Shown here: positions 1 to 9,006 of the stretch, in pieces
How positions within the stretch are numbered: position 1 is the first letter of the stretch
Layout: every line of letters begins with the position of its first letter
NCBI GenBank assembly: GCA_024642265.1
Contig: JAHEBL010000005.1
Span: 22,612 to 86,611 of the forward strand
From: Haliea sp.
GTDB taxonomy: Bacteria > Pseudomonadota > Gammaproteobacteria > Pseudomonadales > Halieaceae
Reading direction: 5' to 3'
Length of the DNA: 64,000 nucleotides
Notes under the pieces: generated by a model
What the model saw: only the letters and a program-made list of their open reading frames with translations
Database searches by the model: none
Told to the model about the DNA's origin: nothing
Position numbers and translations under genes: made by a program

Positions 1-740
<740 letters not shown>

Positions 741-768
741 CCACCGAAACAATCCCGGCCAGGCTGCA

Positions 769-1521
769 CTAAAGGGCGTCGAGCAGGCTCTGGCAACCCG
801 CCCTGGCCAGCTCGATATTGCCCTCCCCCGGCACCACCAGTACCCTGCCGCTGCCAAGCGCGGCCAGGCTCGATGCGACCACTTCGGGGGCTTCCATCCA
901 CATCTGCTCGGGTACCTGGCTTTTGCTGAATCCCTCGGCCTCGAGAGCCTGGTGGAATTCCGTATGGGTGTAACCGGGGCAGAGCGCCTGTACTTCGATG
1001 CCCGTGCCCTCCAGTTCCGCCTGCAGCGCCTGCGAAAAGAAATTGAGAAAGGCCTTGCTGGCGCCGTACACAGCGATACCTTTACCCGGGAGGAAAGCGC
1101 CCACCGAGGAGACATTGATGATGTGACCGCCGCCACGCTCACGCATAAACGGTATGGCGGCCCGGCACAGGGTGATGGTGGTATCTATATGGAGGCCCAC
1201 CATGTCCCTCTGGCCCTCGATGCCCAGGTCTGGAAAAAAGCCCAATTTACCGAAGCCCGCGTTGTTGACCAGGTAATCCACCGGGCCCAGCTGGCGCAAG
1301 GCTTCCATGGCCCGGGCCACCCCCTCCACGCTGTTGAGGTCAGCCTCGACCGGGTGCAGTTCCACGCGCCCGGCGAGCTCTTCTCCCAACTGCGCCAGGC
1401 GCTCGCCGCGCCGGGCTACCGCGATGATGACGTCGCAGCGGTCCGCCAGCTGCCGGCAGAACTCCGCTCCCAGGCCGGCGGAGGCACCGGTCACCAGTGC
1501 CGTGATCTTGTGTGCAGACAT
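769..1521 (-). CDS. SDR family NAD(P)-dependent oxidoreductase (DltE/YqjQ-like)
   Basis: Classical short-chain dehydrogenase of 250 residues. It has the cofactor motif TGASAGLG at residues 11-18, NNAG at 86-89, and the catalytic Ser139, Tyr152 and Lys156 (YGASK). Arg38-Arg39 after the second strand suggest NADP(H) preference, by family convention. The substrate cannot be read from sequence; relatives act on short-chain acyl or carbonyl compounds. The gene lies downstream of rsmJ on the same strand after about 100 bases and faces dapE, so it is probably the last gene of that transcript. Confidence 0.85.
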   Translation of the reverse strand: MSAHKITALVTGASAGLGAEFCRQLADRCDVIIAVARRGERLAQLGEELAGRVELHPVEADLNSVEGVARAMEALRQLGPVDYLVNNAGFGKLGFFPDLGIEGQRDMVGLHIDTTITLCRAAIPFMRERGGGHIINVSSVGAFLPGKGIAVYGASKAFLNFFSQALQAELEGTGIEVQALCPGYTHTEFHQALEAEGFSKSQVPEQMWMEAPEVVASSLAALGSGRVLVVPGEGNIELARAGCQSLLDAL

Positions 1522-1622
1522 GTTTTATCTCCCTGTGTTGATGCCGGCCTTTGGCTGGCGATGATAACGTCGGCTGGCGATGGCCGTCGTATGGACCCTG
1601 CGCTGCCTGGGGATGGTGACAA

Positions 1623-2495
1623 TCAACTCAGTGCTCGCCGCACATAGACATCAAAGCGCACTGCCTTGCCGGCCACGCTGTGCGAGGGTTTCCTGCCCGC
1701 CAGGACGGGTGCCCGGGGCGGGCGCTTGACCACCACGCGGGATATGTCCTGCGCGATTGCCCACAGCAGCAGGTCATCGGCGTCCCGGCAAGCGCTGTCC
1801 TCACCCAGCAGGATATGAAACAGTGCCATCTCCTTTTTTACCGCCGCGCTCTTGTCCCGCGCGGGAAACATCGGGTCCAGGTAGATCACGTCCGTCGAGG
1901 CCAGCTGCGGTGGCGCCAGGTCCCGGGCGTCCGCCGCAACAAGAATCATGAGCCGGGCAGCCTGCAACAACCATTCGTCTCCACTGGCCAGCGCGGCCTG
2001 CAAGCCCTGTGCGAGCATCGCGGCAATTACCGGCTCGCGCTCGCACAGCATTACTTTACAGCCCATATCTGCCAGGACGAAGCTGTCCCTGCCAAGGCCG
2101 GCGGTAGCATCGACGACCTGCAGGCGTCGCCTGGCGGACACGCCGATCGCCCTGCCCAGCAGTTCGTTGTGACCGGATCGTCGGCGGTGGCGCATGCCAT
2201 CGCTGCCAAAGTCCACCCGCACCGGACCGGGCAGGGCCTGGCTCGCCCCCCTGCGCGGAGCTTTACCGGAACCGGCCGCCGGCCCACCCGCCAGGCCCCG
2301 CCGGGTCAGCTGCAACGCAAGGCCCGGCACAGAGACCAGCAGCAGAAGGTCAAACTCCTCGCATAGTGCGGGATTGGTGCCCATGGCGGCGAGGGGCAGG
2401 TCGAGCTGGCGGGCCAGGCTGGTCGCCACCGGGACAGCATCGATACAGGTAGGCAACAGCGCCAGGGAGGCGGGCGCAGCGCGCGGGGCGTTCAA
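1623..2495 (-). CDS. rsmJ: 16S rRNA (guanine(1516)-N(2))-methyltransferase
   Basis: SAM-dependent methyltransferase that modifies G1516 of 16S rRNA. The RsmJ/YhiQ signature is clear: the SAM motif DATAGLGRD at residues 129-137, an acidic post-II position in CERE, and the catalytic segment YLDPMFP. These are followed by the family's C-terminal KRPPRAP...AGRKPSHSV...FDVY block. At 290 residues it is slightly longer than E. coli RsmJ (about 250) because of an N-terminal region and a Gly/Ala-rich insert near residues 70-90. It follows the cyclase-like gene by about 100 bases on the same strand. Confidence 0.93.
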   Translation of the reverse strand: MNAPRAAPASLALLPTCIDAVPVATSLARQLDLPLAAMGTNPALCEEFDLLLLVSVPGLALQLTRRGLAGGPAAGSGKAPRRGASQALPGPVRVDFGSDGMRHRRRSGHNELLGRAIGVSARRRLQVVDATAGLGRDSFVLADMGCKVMLCEREPVIAAMLAQGLQAALASGDEWLLQAARLMILVAADARDLAPPQLASTDVIYLDPMFPARDKSAAVKKEMALFHILLGEDSACRDADDLLLWAIAQDISRVVVKRPPRAPVLAGRKPSHSVAGKAVRFDVYVRRALS

Positions 2496-2594
2496 GGACG
2501 GTAGCGGGAAATCGCTCCCCGGTCGTCATCCGACGGCGGTGCTCCCGGTCCGATATCCCGCTCACCGGCGCGGCACAACAGTGTCATGCCGCGG

Positions 2595-3935
2595 TCAGTC
2601 TTCGGTCATTACTTTGGTGCTGCGCTTTTTTAGCAGTCCCGCAAGGTCATCAAACAGTTCCTCGGTACTGGGTGCCGCACCGGGCCGGGGCCGGGGCTCA
2701 CCGGCAACCGGCTCGCGCGCACTGCGCAGGGGCAAGCGGCTGCCATCCAGGCCCAGGCAAAGCCGCTGGCCCTCGAGATCGATGGCAATTTGCAGGTTAT
2801 ATGCATGGCGCGAAAGACCGTGTTTGTCGACGATACGAAAGCGTCTCGGGCCGGGTTTTTCCGTCTGGTCCGGACTTTCCGTGAGATGGCAGGCCAGGGA
2901 TTTTATCGCCTTACCGGAGAGCTGGGTGCCCTGCAGGGCCGGCAGACCCCGGTTACAGGTACTGACAAATGCCGGCGAGGAGATCATTGGTGCCGCTTTG
3001 CCGGCGGTCTGCGCCTCCGTGACCGGCTTCCAGCTGGGGCTTTCACAGTGAAAATCGCCGACCAGTATCTGATGGGCCTGCGCGTGGTCCAGCATGCGGG
3101 CCAATTCGATGGTGACATCGCCCACAATATAGCTGAACACCGTCGGATTGACGCCCTCGGCCTGGTACAACTCATAGTGACCGCCGATATGGTAAGCGGC
3201 GCGGATGACCGGAACCGTATGGCCGCGGGACGCCGCCCTGGCCACCGCATTGTCCGCCACCACCAGCAACATGAAATAAAACAGGTCCTGGTTGGCGGCC
3301 GGGCCGAGGTCCCTGTTCCAGATGTAATAACCGTCACCGGTAGTGGTGCGGGCAAAATTGATCTCGATCCCCTGTGCCAATAACTTGTTGTAGGCTGAGT
3401 TGAGGGAGTAGGAGAGACTGTTCAGCTGGCTTGCCTGCTCAAACGGCGTATGCAGGGAGAACTCGACAATATCAAACAGCAGCACGGCCCGACTCTCGAC
3501 GTAGCTGAGTCCGTAGCGTTTTATCAGCTGCTCAACGGCTTCCAGGACATTTTTTTCCTCGGTGAGGGCGGTGTTCAGCTTGATAAAGGTAGGCGCGATA
3601 TCCAGGCGTTCACTGATCTTGAACAGCTGTTCACGGGTCTTGCGCCGTCGGCCGGAAATCAACTTCCTGACAAAGGCCTCGTTGTCCTCGCCCTGCATGG
3701 TCGCCGCTGCCGTCCCGGCGCAGTAGTTGCCAAGAAAGTAATGCGGGACGAAGATCACCAGCAGCCCGCGCTCGTCAGCACTCCAGCACAAAACAATGTT
3801 CTGCCCGAGGCGCCACTGGCGACGCAGGGTTTGCTCCAGGGTCTTCAGATTACCGCGCTGTACGATGCTGATGGAGTCCTGCGACTCGCGATCGCCCGAT
3901 GGTATGCCGGTGATAGTGGATTCAGCCATTTTCAT
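2595..3935 (-). CDS. Degenerate class III nucleotidyl-cyclase-like protein
   Basis: A 446-residue soluble protein whose middle third resembles the class III adenylate/guanylate cyclase domain. LLFDIVEFS (Asp155) and TTGDGYYIW (Asp201) sit where the two metal-binding aspartates belong. VGDVTIELARML (272-282) aligns with the GxxVNLAARL segment, keeping the transition-state Arg280 but with Ile at the expected Asn position. The first 140 residues and the last 140 (Pro/Arg-rich, with a possible second small domain around 360-400) match no family I recognise. No signal peptide or membrane helix is visible. The missing Asn suggests an inactive or altered enzyme. ATG at 3935 and at 3929 are both usable starts; a perfect TATAAT lies about 30 bases upstream. 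Confidence 0.6.
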   Translation of the reverse strand: MKMAESTITGIPSGDRESQDSISIVQRGNLKTLEQTLRRQWRLGQNIVLCWSADERGLLVIFVPHYFLGNYCAGTAAATMQGEDNEAFVRKLISGRRRKTREQLFKISERLDIAPTFIKLNTALTEEKNVLEAVEQLIKRYGLSYVESRAVLLFDIVEFSLHTPFEQASQLNSLSYSLNSAYNKLLAQGIEINFARTTTGDGYYIWNRDLGPAANQDLFYFMLLVVADNAVARAASRGHTVPVIRAAYHIGGHYELYQAEGVNPTVFSYIVGDVTIELARMLDHAQAHQILVGDFHCESPSWKPVTEAQTAGKAAPMISSPAFVSTCNRGLPALQGTQLSGKAIKSLACHLTESPDQTEKPGPRRFRIVDKHGLSRHAYNLQIAIDLEGQRLCLGLDGSRLPLRSAREPVAGEPRPRPGAAPSTEELFDDLAGLLKKRSTKVMTED

Positions 3936-3964
3936 ACTCGTTTTTGTCCGCCTGACAAGATAGC

Positions 3965-3970
3965 ATTATA
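3965..3970 (-). promoter_or_regulatory. Probable -10 element for the cyclase-like gene
   Basis: Read on the minus strand, this is a perfect TATAAT located 30 bases before the first ATG of the cyclase-like gene. The matching -35 position (17 bases upstream) reads TAGCCC, which is poor, so the promoter would be weak or activator-dependent. Confidence 0.45.
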
Positions 3971-4058
3971 GGTGCCCTCCCTGCGGGGGGCTACACTGTC
4001 CGCAGCGCGCCCAAACGCGCTGGCAGGCACTGCCACCACCCAGGAACCCTTGCCCGCC

Positions 4059-4559
4059 ATGACTGATCGCCTGCGCCTGAGCGTGATTTGCCCCCTGCTA
4101 CTGCTGTGCGCCGCCTGCGGCAGCTACGATTTCACCGTCAACGACAGGGTGGTCTACACTCCCGACCCACTGTTCAACGATTTTGATGTCCCTGACGAGG
4201 CGCTGCGCGAATGTATCCGCGAGGCCATCAACGATGCCCGGGCCACCAACGCCAGCGAGCTTGCCAGCCTCAGCTGCACGGATGCCGGCATCGAAACGCT
4301 GGCGGGCCTGGACACCTTCACGGAACTGGAGCAACTGACCCTGTCATCCAATAATATTGTGAATATCAGTGAACTGGCCGCCCTGACCGTGTTGCAGGTG
4401 GTTTACCTGGACAATAACCGGATCATCGATCCCGTGCCCTTGTACCAGCTCCCCGCACTGCACCGGCTGGACCTGTCCGGCAACCCGGGCCTGATGTGCC
4501 CGCCACCAGGCAGCCTGCTGCGTGTCAGCGACGTGACCCTGCCGGTGCACTGCCGCTAG
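4059..4559 (+). CDS. Leucine-rich-repeat lipoprotein
   Basis: A small exported lipoprotein of 166 residues starting MTDRLRLSV. The hydrophobic signal ends in a lipobox (LLCAAC), so the mature protein starts at that Cys and is membrane anchored. After a short Cys-containing region come two to three internalin-like leucine-rich repeats (LEQLTLSSNNI, LQVVYLDNNRI, LHRLDLSGNPG), followed by a Cys-containing cap. A frame-compatible GTG at 3972 would add 29 residues and spoil the signal peptide, so ATG 4059 was chosen. The gene is divergent from the cyclase-like gene. Its binding partner is unknown; such repeats usually mediate protein binding. Confidence 0.75.
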   Translation: MTDRLRLSVICPLLLLCAACGSYDFTVNDRVVYTPDPLFNDFDVPDEALRECIREAINDARATNASELASLSCTDAGIETLAGLDTFTELEQLTLSSNNIVNISELAALTVLQVVYLDNNRIIDPVPLYQLPALHRLDLSGNPGLMCPPPGSLLRVSDVTLPVHCR

Positions 4560-4605
4560 TGTCCTGTCCGGCGAGTCCTGATTCCGGCATGACCTGCTAC
4601 AGCCG

Positions 4606-5472
4606 ATGTTCTATCGTTTCCTGAGCTGGCTGCCCTTACCACTGCTGTACGTTCTGGCGTGGCCGGGCTACCTGCTGCTCTACCATGGCACAGGCTACCG
4701 CAAGGAGGTGGTGACGGAGAACCTCTCCCGGGCTTTCCCGGAAAAAAGCGCGGCGGAAATCACCCAACTTGCCAAGCAGTTCTACCGGCAGCTGGTACAG
4801 GTAGCCCTTGAGATCATCAGTACCCGTCGTATGAGCGCTGCCGCCATCCGGCGTCGCGTGACTGTAATGAACCCCGAGTTGCTGCGCGAGTATTCAAATG
4901 ACTTCAGGGATTCGGTGGTCATGCTGGCCATCCACCAGGGCAACTGGGAATGGATGCTGCACGGCGTCAAGCTCCACCTGGACATCCCCATCGACCCCGT
5001 CTACAAGCCCCTGCACAACCGCCAGCTGGACCAGCTGATTCTGGAAATCCGCAGCCAGTTCGGCTCGCGGCCAATCCCCCTGGCCTCTGCCGCGCGGGAC
5101 ATCCTGCGGCGGCGGCGCGAGTTCCGGCTGTTCGTGCTGGTCGCAGACCAGGCGCCGATAGAAGGGGAAAGGAGTTACTGGACACGGTTCATGAACCGCG
5201 AGGCACCGTTTTACGAGGGCGGCGAGACTATCGCAAAAATCACCGGCTACCCGGTGTTGTTTGCCCAATGCCGGCGCCGTTCGCGGGGGCATTACGAGGT
5301 GGAGTTCAGTGAAGTGGCCCGCCCTCCCTACGATGGCAGTGAGCACCAGATCGTCGAGAAGTATGTGCGCCTTGCGGAGCAGGCAATTCGCGCGGAACCC
5401 GAAAGCTGGTTGTGGAGCAATCGCAGGTGGAAGCGCCAACCGCCGGGTGACGAGCGCAAAGGGCCGGTATAA
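4606..5472 (+). CDS. Lysophospholipid / lipid A acyltransferase (LpxL/HtrB family)
   Basis: Inner-membrane acyltransferase of 288 residues. One N-terminal membrane segment (roughly residues 5-28) is followed by the family's catalytic motif around AIHQGNWEW, where the His and Glu form the HX4E dyad. VADQAP and a conserved ENLSRAFPE segment also match LpxL/LpxM relatives. These enzymes transfer acyl chains to lipid A precursors or to ornithine/aryl lipids, and the exact acceptor cannot be read here. The protein is a little shorter than E. coli LpxL (306). It follows the LRR lipoprotein by 46 bases and converges on the MBL hydrolase gene. Confidence 0.85.
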   Translation: MFYRFLSWLPLPLLYVLAWPGYLLLYHGTGYRKEVVTENLSRAFPEKSAAEITQLAKQFYRQLVQVALEIISTRRMSAAAIRRRVTVMNPELLREYSNDFRDSVVMLAIHQGNWEWMLHGVKLHLDIPIDPVYKPLHNRQLDQLILEIRSQFGSRPIPLASAARDILRRRREFRLFVLVADQAPIEGERSYWTRFMNREAPFYEGGETIAKITGYPVLFAQCRRRSRGHYEVEFSEVARPPYDGSEHQIVEKYVRLAEQAIRAEPESWLWSNRRWKRQPPGDERKGPV

Positions 5473-5475
5473 CTC

Positions 5476-6243
5476 TCAGGTATCCTGAACCACCGCCAAC
5501 CAGTCAAAGCCATCTGCCTGCTCCGCCCAGACCACGCCATCCAGGGAATCGAGCACCGAAAGCAGGGCCTCCTCGGCTTTCTGCCGGCTGTTGTTGTTCT
5601 CGCTGATATGCGCCACCACGAGGTGACCCGCGCGGGCGCCGCCGAGCTGGCGCAATAATTGCGCTGCCTGGTCGTTGTTGAGATGCCCCCAGTCACCGCC
5701 AACCCGTCTCTTCAGGGCTGGTGGATAACTACCTGCGTGCAGCATGGCGAGGTCGTGATTAAACTCCAGCAAGAGGCTGTGGCAGGCGTGAAAGTTTTCC
5801 AGCACGTGGGGGGTAACGCTGCCCAGGTCGGTCAGGATGCCCAGGGTCTGGCCTCCCCAGGACAGCAGGAACTGGCAGGGTTCCGCGGCATCATGGGGCA
5901 CTGTCACCGCACGAACATCCAGGGCGCCGACAGTGAAGGTATCCTCGCTGTTGAAGCAGTGCAGGCGGTGGCTGCCGTCGCAACGGCCGGTGCCGGCGGT
6001 ACCGTGACTGAGATAGACGGGAATACCGAACTTGCGCGACAGCATCGCCACCCCGGCGCAGTGATCGGAGTGCTCGTGGGTTACCAGGATGGCGTCCAGC
6101 TGCCCGGGATGCACAGCAAGTCGCTCCAGCCGTCGCATGGTTTCACGCAGGGAAAAGCCACAGTCGACCATCAACAGGGTGTCGCCGGCCCGGACCAGGG
6201 TCGCATTACCCTTGCTGCCCGAGCCGAGTGAAGCAAACTGCAT
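5476..6243 (-). CDS. MBL-fold metallohydrolase (YycJ/WalJ-like)
   Basis: A 255-residue metallo-beta-lactamase-fold protein beginning MQFASLGSGSKGNATLV, characteristic of the YycJ/WalJ branch. The metal site is complete: THEHSDH supplies the HxHxDH ligands, VPHD and LTDLGS supply the later His and Asp, and VVAHISENN supplies the last His. Relatives are proposed phosphodiesterases or nucleases acting on nucleic acid ends. It is the third gene after dapA and bamC on the same strand, separated from bamC by 65 bases, a neighbourhood common in gammaproteobacteria. Confidence 0.85.
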   Translation of the reverse strand: MQFASLGSGSKGNATLVRAGDTLLMVDCGFSLRETMRRLERLAVHPGQLDAILVTHEHSDHCAGVAMLSRKFGIPVYLSHGTAGTGRCDGSHRLHCFNSEDTFTVGALDVRAVTVPHDAAEPCQFLLSWGGQTLGILTDLGSVTPHVLENFHACHSLLLEFNHDLAMLHAGSYPPALKRRVGGDWGHLNNDQAAQLLRQLGGARAGHLVVAHISENNNSRQKAEEALLSVLDSLDGVVWAEQADGFDWLAVVQDT

Positions 6244-6308
6244 CCAGTGTCCCTTACGATAAGTTCGCCGATGTTCAGCGCGCCAGCCAGGGTCACCGGC
6301 AGGGCGCG

Positions 6309-7376
6309 CTAGTCGATATTACCCTTGAGGAGGGTGAGCAGGGCCTGTTCGTCCCTTTTCTCCATCAAGGGCAAATCCGCCCCGTCTGCCGCTGCCTGTT
6401 GCTTGATCCTGATTGCCACGTCCTGGGCATCCAGGGTGTCCACAGACACCACGAAGATCTGGTCAACCAGTGGGTCTTCGTCACCGCCCAGCATCCAGTC
6501 GAACCAGCCACCCTCGTCTTCGCTATCGGTTCCCAGGAACCGCACATAGTATTTCCCGGCACTGCGATCGCGGTCAGTAATCTCGAAATTCGACTCCTCG
6601 ATAGCGCGCCCCACTGAGGCCCACGCCCTGTCGTAGGGCAGGCTCAGGCGAATATAAATATCGTTATCCGGGCCTTCCTGCATCGATATTTTGCCCACCG
6701 TGCTGATTGCCTGGTCCGCCATCATGGACACGGGGGTTGAATCGGCGCTGTTGGCGATGTACTGGGCGAGCGCGCGCAACATCTCGCTCTCCTGCGCCGC
6801 ATCGGCTGAACTGACGGGCCAGTTATCGACATCGCCCGCCTGGCTCATCTGCAACACATGCAGTTCGCTGGTGCCACGCTGCACACCCTGCTCGATGCGA
6901 AACCGGAACCGGCTGGCCATGGACTCACCCTCGAGGTTCACCCAGGCGCTTTCGAGAAGACCGGCGTTGGCGTCCACCCGGGCCAGCGGTATCTGGGAAA
7001 CCGATAAAAATGCCCGGACCTGGGGCCACACCTGCCCGGGAGCTGCGTTTATCAACGCCCAGCTCTCCTCTCCCAGGGTCTGGATTCTCACCTGCTCATC
7101 CTGGGCCCCCGCTACCAGGGGGGACGGTCGGGGCACTTCAAAGTCACCGGCCAGCAGGAGATTGTCCGTGATGGGGGGAACCGGGTACATCTCACCCAGC
7201 GATGAGCTGTCGTCGCCTTCGGGCACCTGCAGGGCCGGCACCTCCCTGGATTTCTTGTAGTCCTGGGATTTGTCCCGGAAGACCCCGTCGTCGCCAAACA
7301 GGTAGCCACAGCCGCTGCATAGCGAAACGAGCATTACCGGCAGCATCCACTTCGTCGATTTCAGCAAAAGGTCCAT
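6309..7376 (-). CDS. bamC: Outer membrane protein assembly factor BamC
   Basis: Lipoprotein subunit of the BAM complex that inserts beta-barrels into the outer membrane. The signal peptide ends in the lipobox LCSGC, followed by a GYLFGDDGVFRDKSQDY-like segment, the conserved unstructured region that contacts BamD. Two helix-grip domains follow over residues about 100-340. At 355 residues the length is typical. Its ATG overlaps the dapA stop codon (TGATG), so translation is probably coupled to dapA. The dapA-bamC order is conserved in Enterobacteria and Pseudomonas. Confidence 0.93.
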   Translation of the reverse strand: MDLLLKSTKWMLPVMLVSLCSGCGYLFGDDGVFRDKSQDYKKSREVPALQVPEGDDSSSLGEMYPVPPITDNLLLAGDFEVPRPSPLVAGAQDEQVRIQTLGEESWALINAAPGQVWPQVRAFLSVSQIPLARVDANAGLLESAWVNLEGESMASRFRFRIEQGVQRGTSELHVLQMSQAGDVDNWPVSSADAAQESEMLRALAQYIANSADSTPVSMMADQAISTVGKISMQEGPDNDIYIRLSLPYDRAWASVGRAIEESNFEITDRDRSAGKYYVRFLGTDSEDEGGWFDWMLGGDEDPLVDQIFVVSVDTLDAQDVAIRIKQQAAADGADLPLMEKRDEQALLTLLKGNID

Positions 7377-8248
7377 CAGATTCCCGCCGTCTCCAAAGCC
7401 GCAATTAGCTGTGCATGAAAGGACTCATCGAGGGGTGTGAGCGGCAGCCGTATGCCCTCCTCGATCAAGCCCAGGTAGCCCAGCGCCCACTTGACCGGTA
7501 TGGGGTTGGCCTCGACGAACAGCGCCCGGTTGAGGGGTCCCAGACTGTCGTTGACAGCGGCGGCGGCTTGCCGCTCGCCCGCCATCGCGAGGCGGCACAA
7601 CTCCGCCATCCTCGCGGGTGCCACGTTGGCCGTCACCGAGATGTTGCCGTGACCGCCGCCAAGCATCAGCTCCATCGCCGTGGGATCGTCCCCGGAATAA
7701 ATGGCCAGTCGATCGCCACAGCGAGAGATCAGCTCAAGACCCCTGGCGACATCGCCGGTAGCGTCCTTGATGCCGGTGATATTATCGACTTCGGCCAGGC
7801 GCGCCACGGTGTCATTGCTCATATCGACACAGGTTCTGCCGGGCACATTGTAGAGTATCTGGGGAACATCCACGGCCGCGGCTATTGCCCTGAAGTGTTC
7901 GTAAAGGCCGCGCTGGGTGGGACGGTTGTAGTAGGGGGTCACCAGCAGGCAGGCGTCGGCCCCCGCCTCTGCCGCCGCCCGGGTCAGGTCTATGGCCTCC
8001 CAGGTCGAATTCGAACCGGTACCCGCCACCACCGGCAGGCGCCCGCGCAGGTAATTGACGCAGTGCCTGATAACCTCGCAGTGCTCCTCCACGCTCAGGG
8101 TGGCGCTTTCGCCGGTGGTGCCCACCGCTCCTATCGCACTGGTTCCCGCTTCCAGGTGCAGGTCCAGCAGCCGCTCCAGCCCGGCCCAGTCCACGCTGCC
8201 GTCGGCATGCATGGGGGTGACCAGGGCGACTATACTGCCGGTAATCAT
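7376..8248 (-). CDS. dapA: 4-hydroxy-tetrahydrodipicolinate synthase
   Basis: First committed enzyme of the DAP/lysine pathway, condensing pyruvate with aspartate semialdehyde. It is a TIM-barrel aldolase of 290 residues (normal length) with GTTGES near residues 43-48, the catalytic Tyr in YYNRP, YNVPGRT, the Schiff-base Lys in GIKDATGD, and YSGDD. A GGAG ribosome-binding site lies 7 bases before the ATG. The gene leads a dapA-bamC-MBL operon and is divergent from the DUF3806 gene. Confidence 0.97.
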   Translation of the reverse strand: MITGSIVALVTPMHADGSVDWAGLERLLDLHLEAGTSAIGAVGTTGESATLSVEEHCEVIRHCVNYLRGRLPVVAGTGSNSTWEAIDLTRAAAEAGADACLLVTPYYNRPTQRGLYEHFRAIAAAVDVPQILYNVPGRTCVDMSNDTVARLAEVDNITGIKDATGDVARGLELISRCGDRLAIYSGDDPTAMELMLGGGHGNISVTANVAPARMAELCRLAMAGERQAAAAVNDSLGPLNRALFVEANPIPVKWALGYLGLIEEGIRLPLTPLDESFHAQLIAALETAGI

Positions 8249-8314
8249 TCGTTATCTCCGAAATTTGCGCGGGTCGCGGGCCCTTTCTGGACTCGGCCCG
8301 GGGGAAAGTCCGCC

Positions 8315-8342
8315 ATTATCCATGACAACGCCCGTAAGACAA
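8315..8342 (-). promoter_or_regulatory. Predicted sigma70 promoter of dapA
   Basis: Minus-strand TTGTCT (8342-8337) and GATAAT (8320-8315) are separated by 16 bases, about 67 bases before the dapA ATG. Both boxes match the consensus well (4/6 and 5/6). On the plus strand a TAAAAT at 8354-8359 could be the -10 of the divergent DUF3806 gene, without a clear -35. Confidence 0.5.
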
Positions 8343-8419
8343 CCAAATTGGGCTAAAATGAAGCCGACTCAGGATGGGAGTATGGGCCGGTATTGGCCGG
8401 AACCCGGGGAGAATACCTT

Positions 8420-8926
8420 ATGTCAGCCGCGCGACTTTTACATTGCCTGTGGATCGCAGCATTCATGCTGGCGGCCGGTGCTGCCGCCGCCGACAACACC
8501 CTGAGAGTCGGCCAATTGTCCGAGCTGGACCGGCAATACATGACCCAGCAGCGCGACCTGCTCAACGACATGGCCTCCGTGGAGCTGGGCAGGCGTTTCA
8601 CGGGCGACACGGATAACGACCTGCAACTGTTACAGCTGTTACTGGACCGCCGCCTGGTGAGACCTGACCAGACCCGGGAATTGCAGGCCATGGGGGTGAT
8701 CATGGGCGACCTGCTGGCCGCCGATCTCGACATGCACTGGGTCATCTATGAGGACGCACAAGGTCGCAGTCGCGCCCTGCGCTACAGGGACAGCGATGAA
8801 TACCTGTTTCCCATCACCATGATCTCCCGGCGCCGGGAGGCCGACAACCATACGCCGGTCGCCGCGATTTACCAGAAGGCCTACGACATCATCGCACCGC
8901 TGCAACCGGCGCTACCGTTCCGCTAG
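8420..8926 (+). CDS. DUF3806 domain-containing secreted protein
   Basis: A 168-residue protein with a Sec signal peptide (MSAARLLHCLWIAAF...AAAADN) and a DUF3806-type domain. Conserved blocks are MGVIMGDLLAADLDMHW, VIYEDAQGRSRALRYR and FPITMISRR. The family has no assigned biochemical role. ATG 8420 is preferred over an upstream in-frame start because a GGAG lies 8 bases before it and the signal peptide begins there. It sits 80 bases ahead of the MCE transporter genes on the same strand and may share their transcript. Confidence 0.75.
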   Translation: MSAARLLHCLWIAAFMLAAGAAAADNTLRVGQLSELDRQYMTQQRDLLNDMASVELGRRFTGDTDNDLQLLQLLLDRRLVRPDQTRELQAMGVIMGDLLAADLDMHWVIYEDAQGRSRALRYRDSDEYLFPITMISRRREADNHTPVAAIYQKAYDIIAPLQPALPFR

Positions 8927-9006
8927 GTGCCGGCCATTCGCATGCCTTGGTGTTTCCGGGGTCAAGCCTTTAAACTCCGGGATACGATCCTGACCTGCCG
9001 ATTCTT

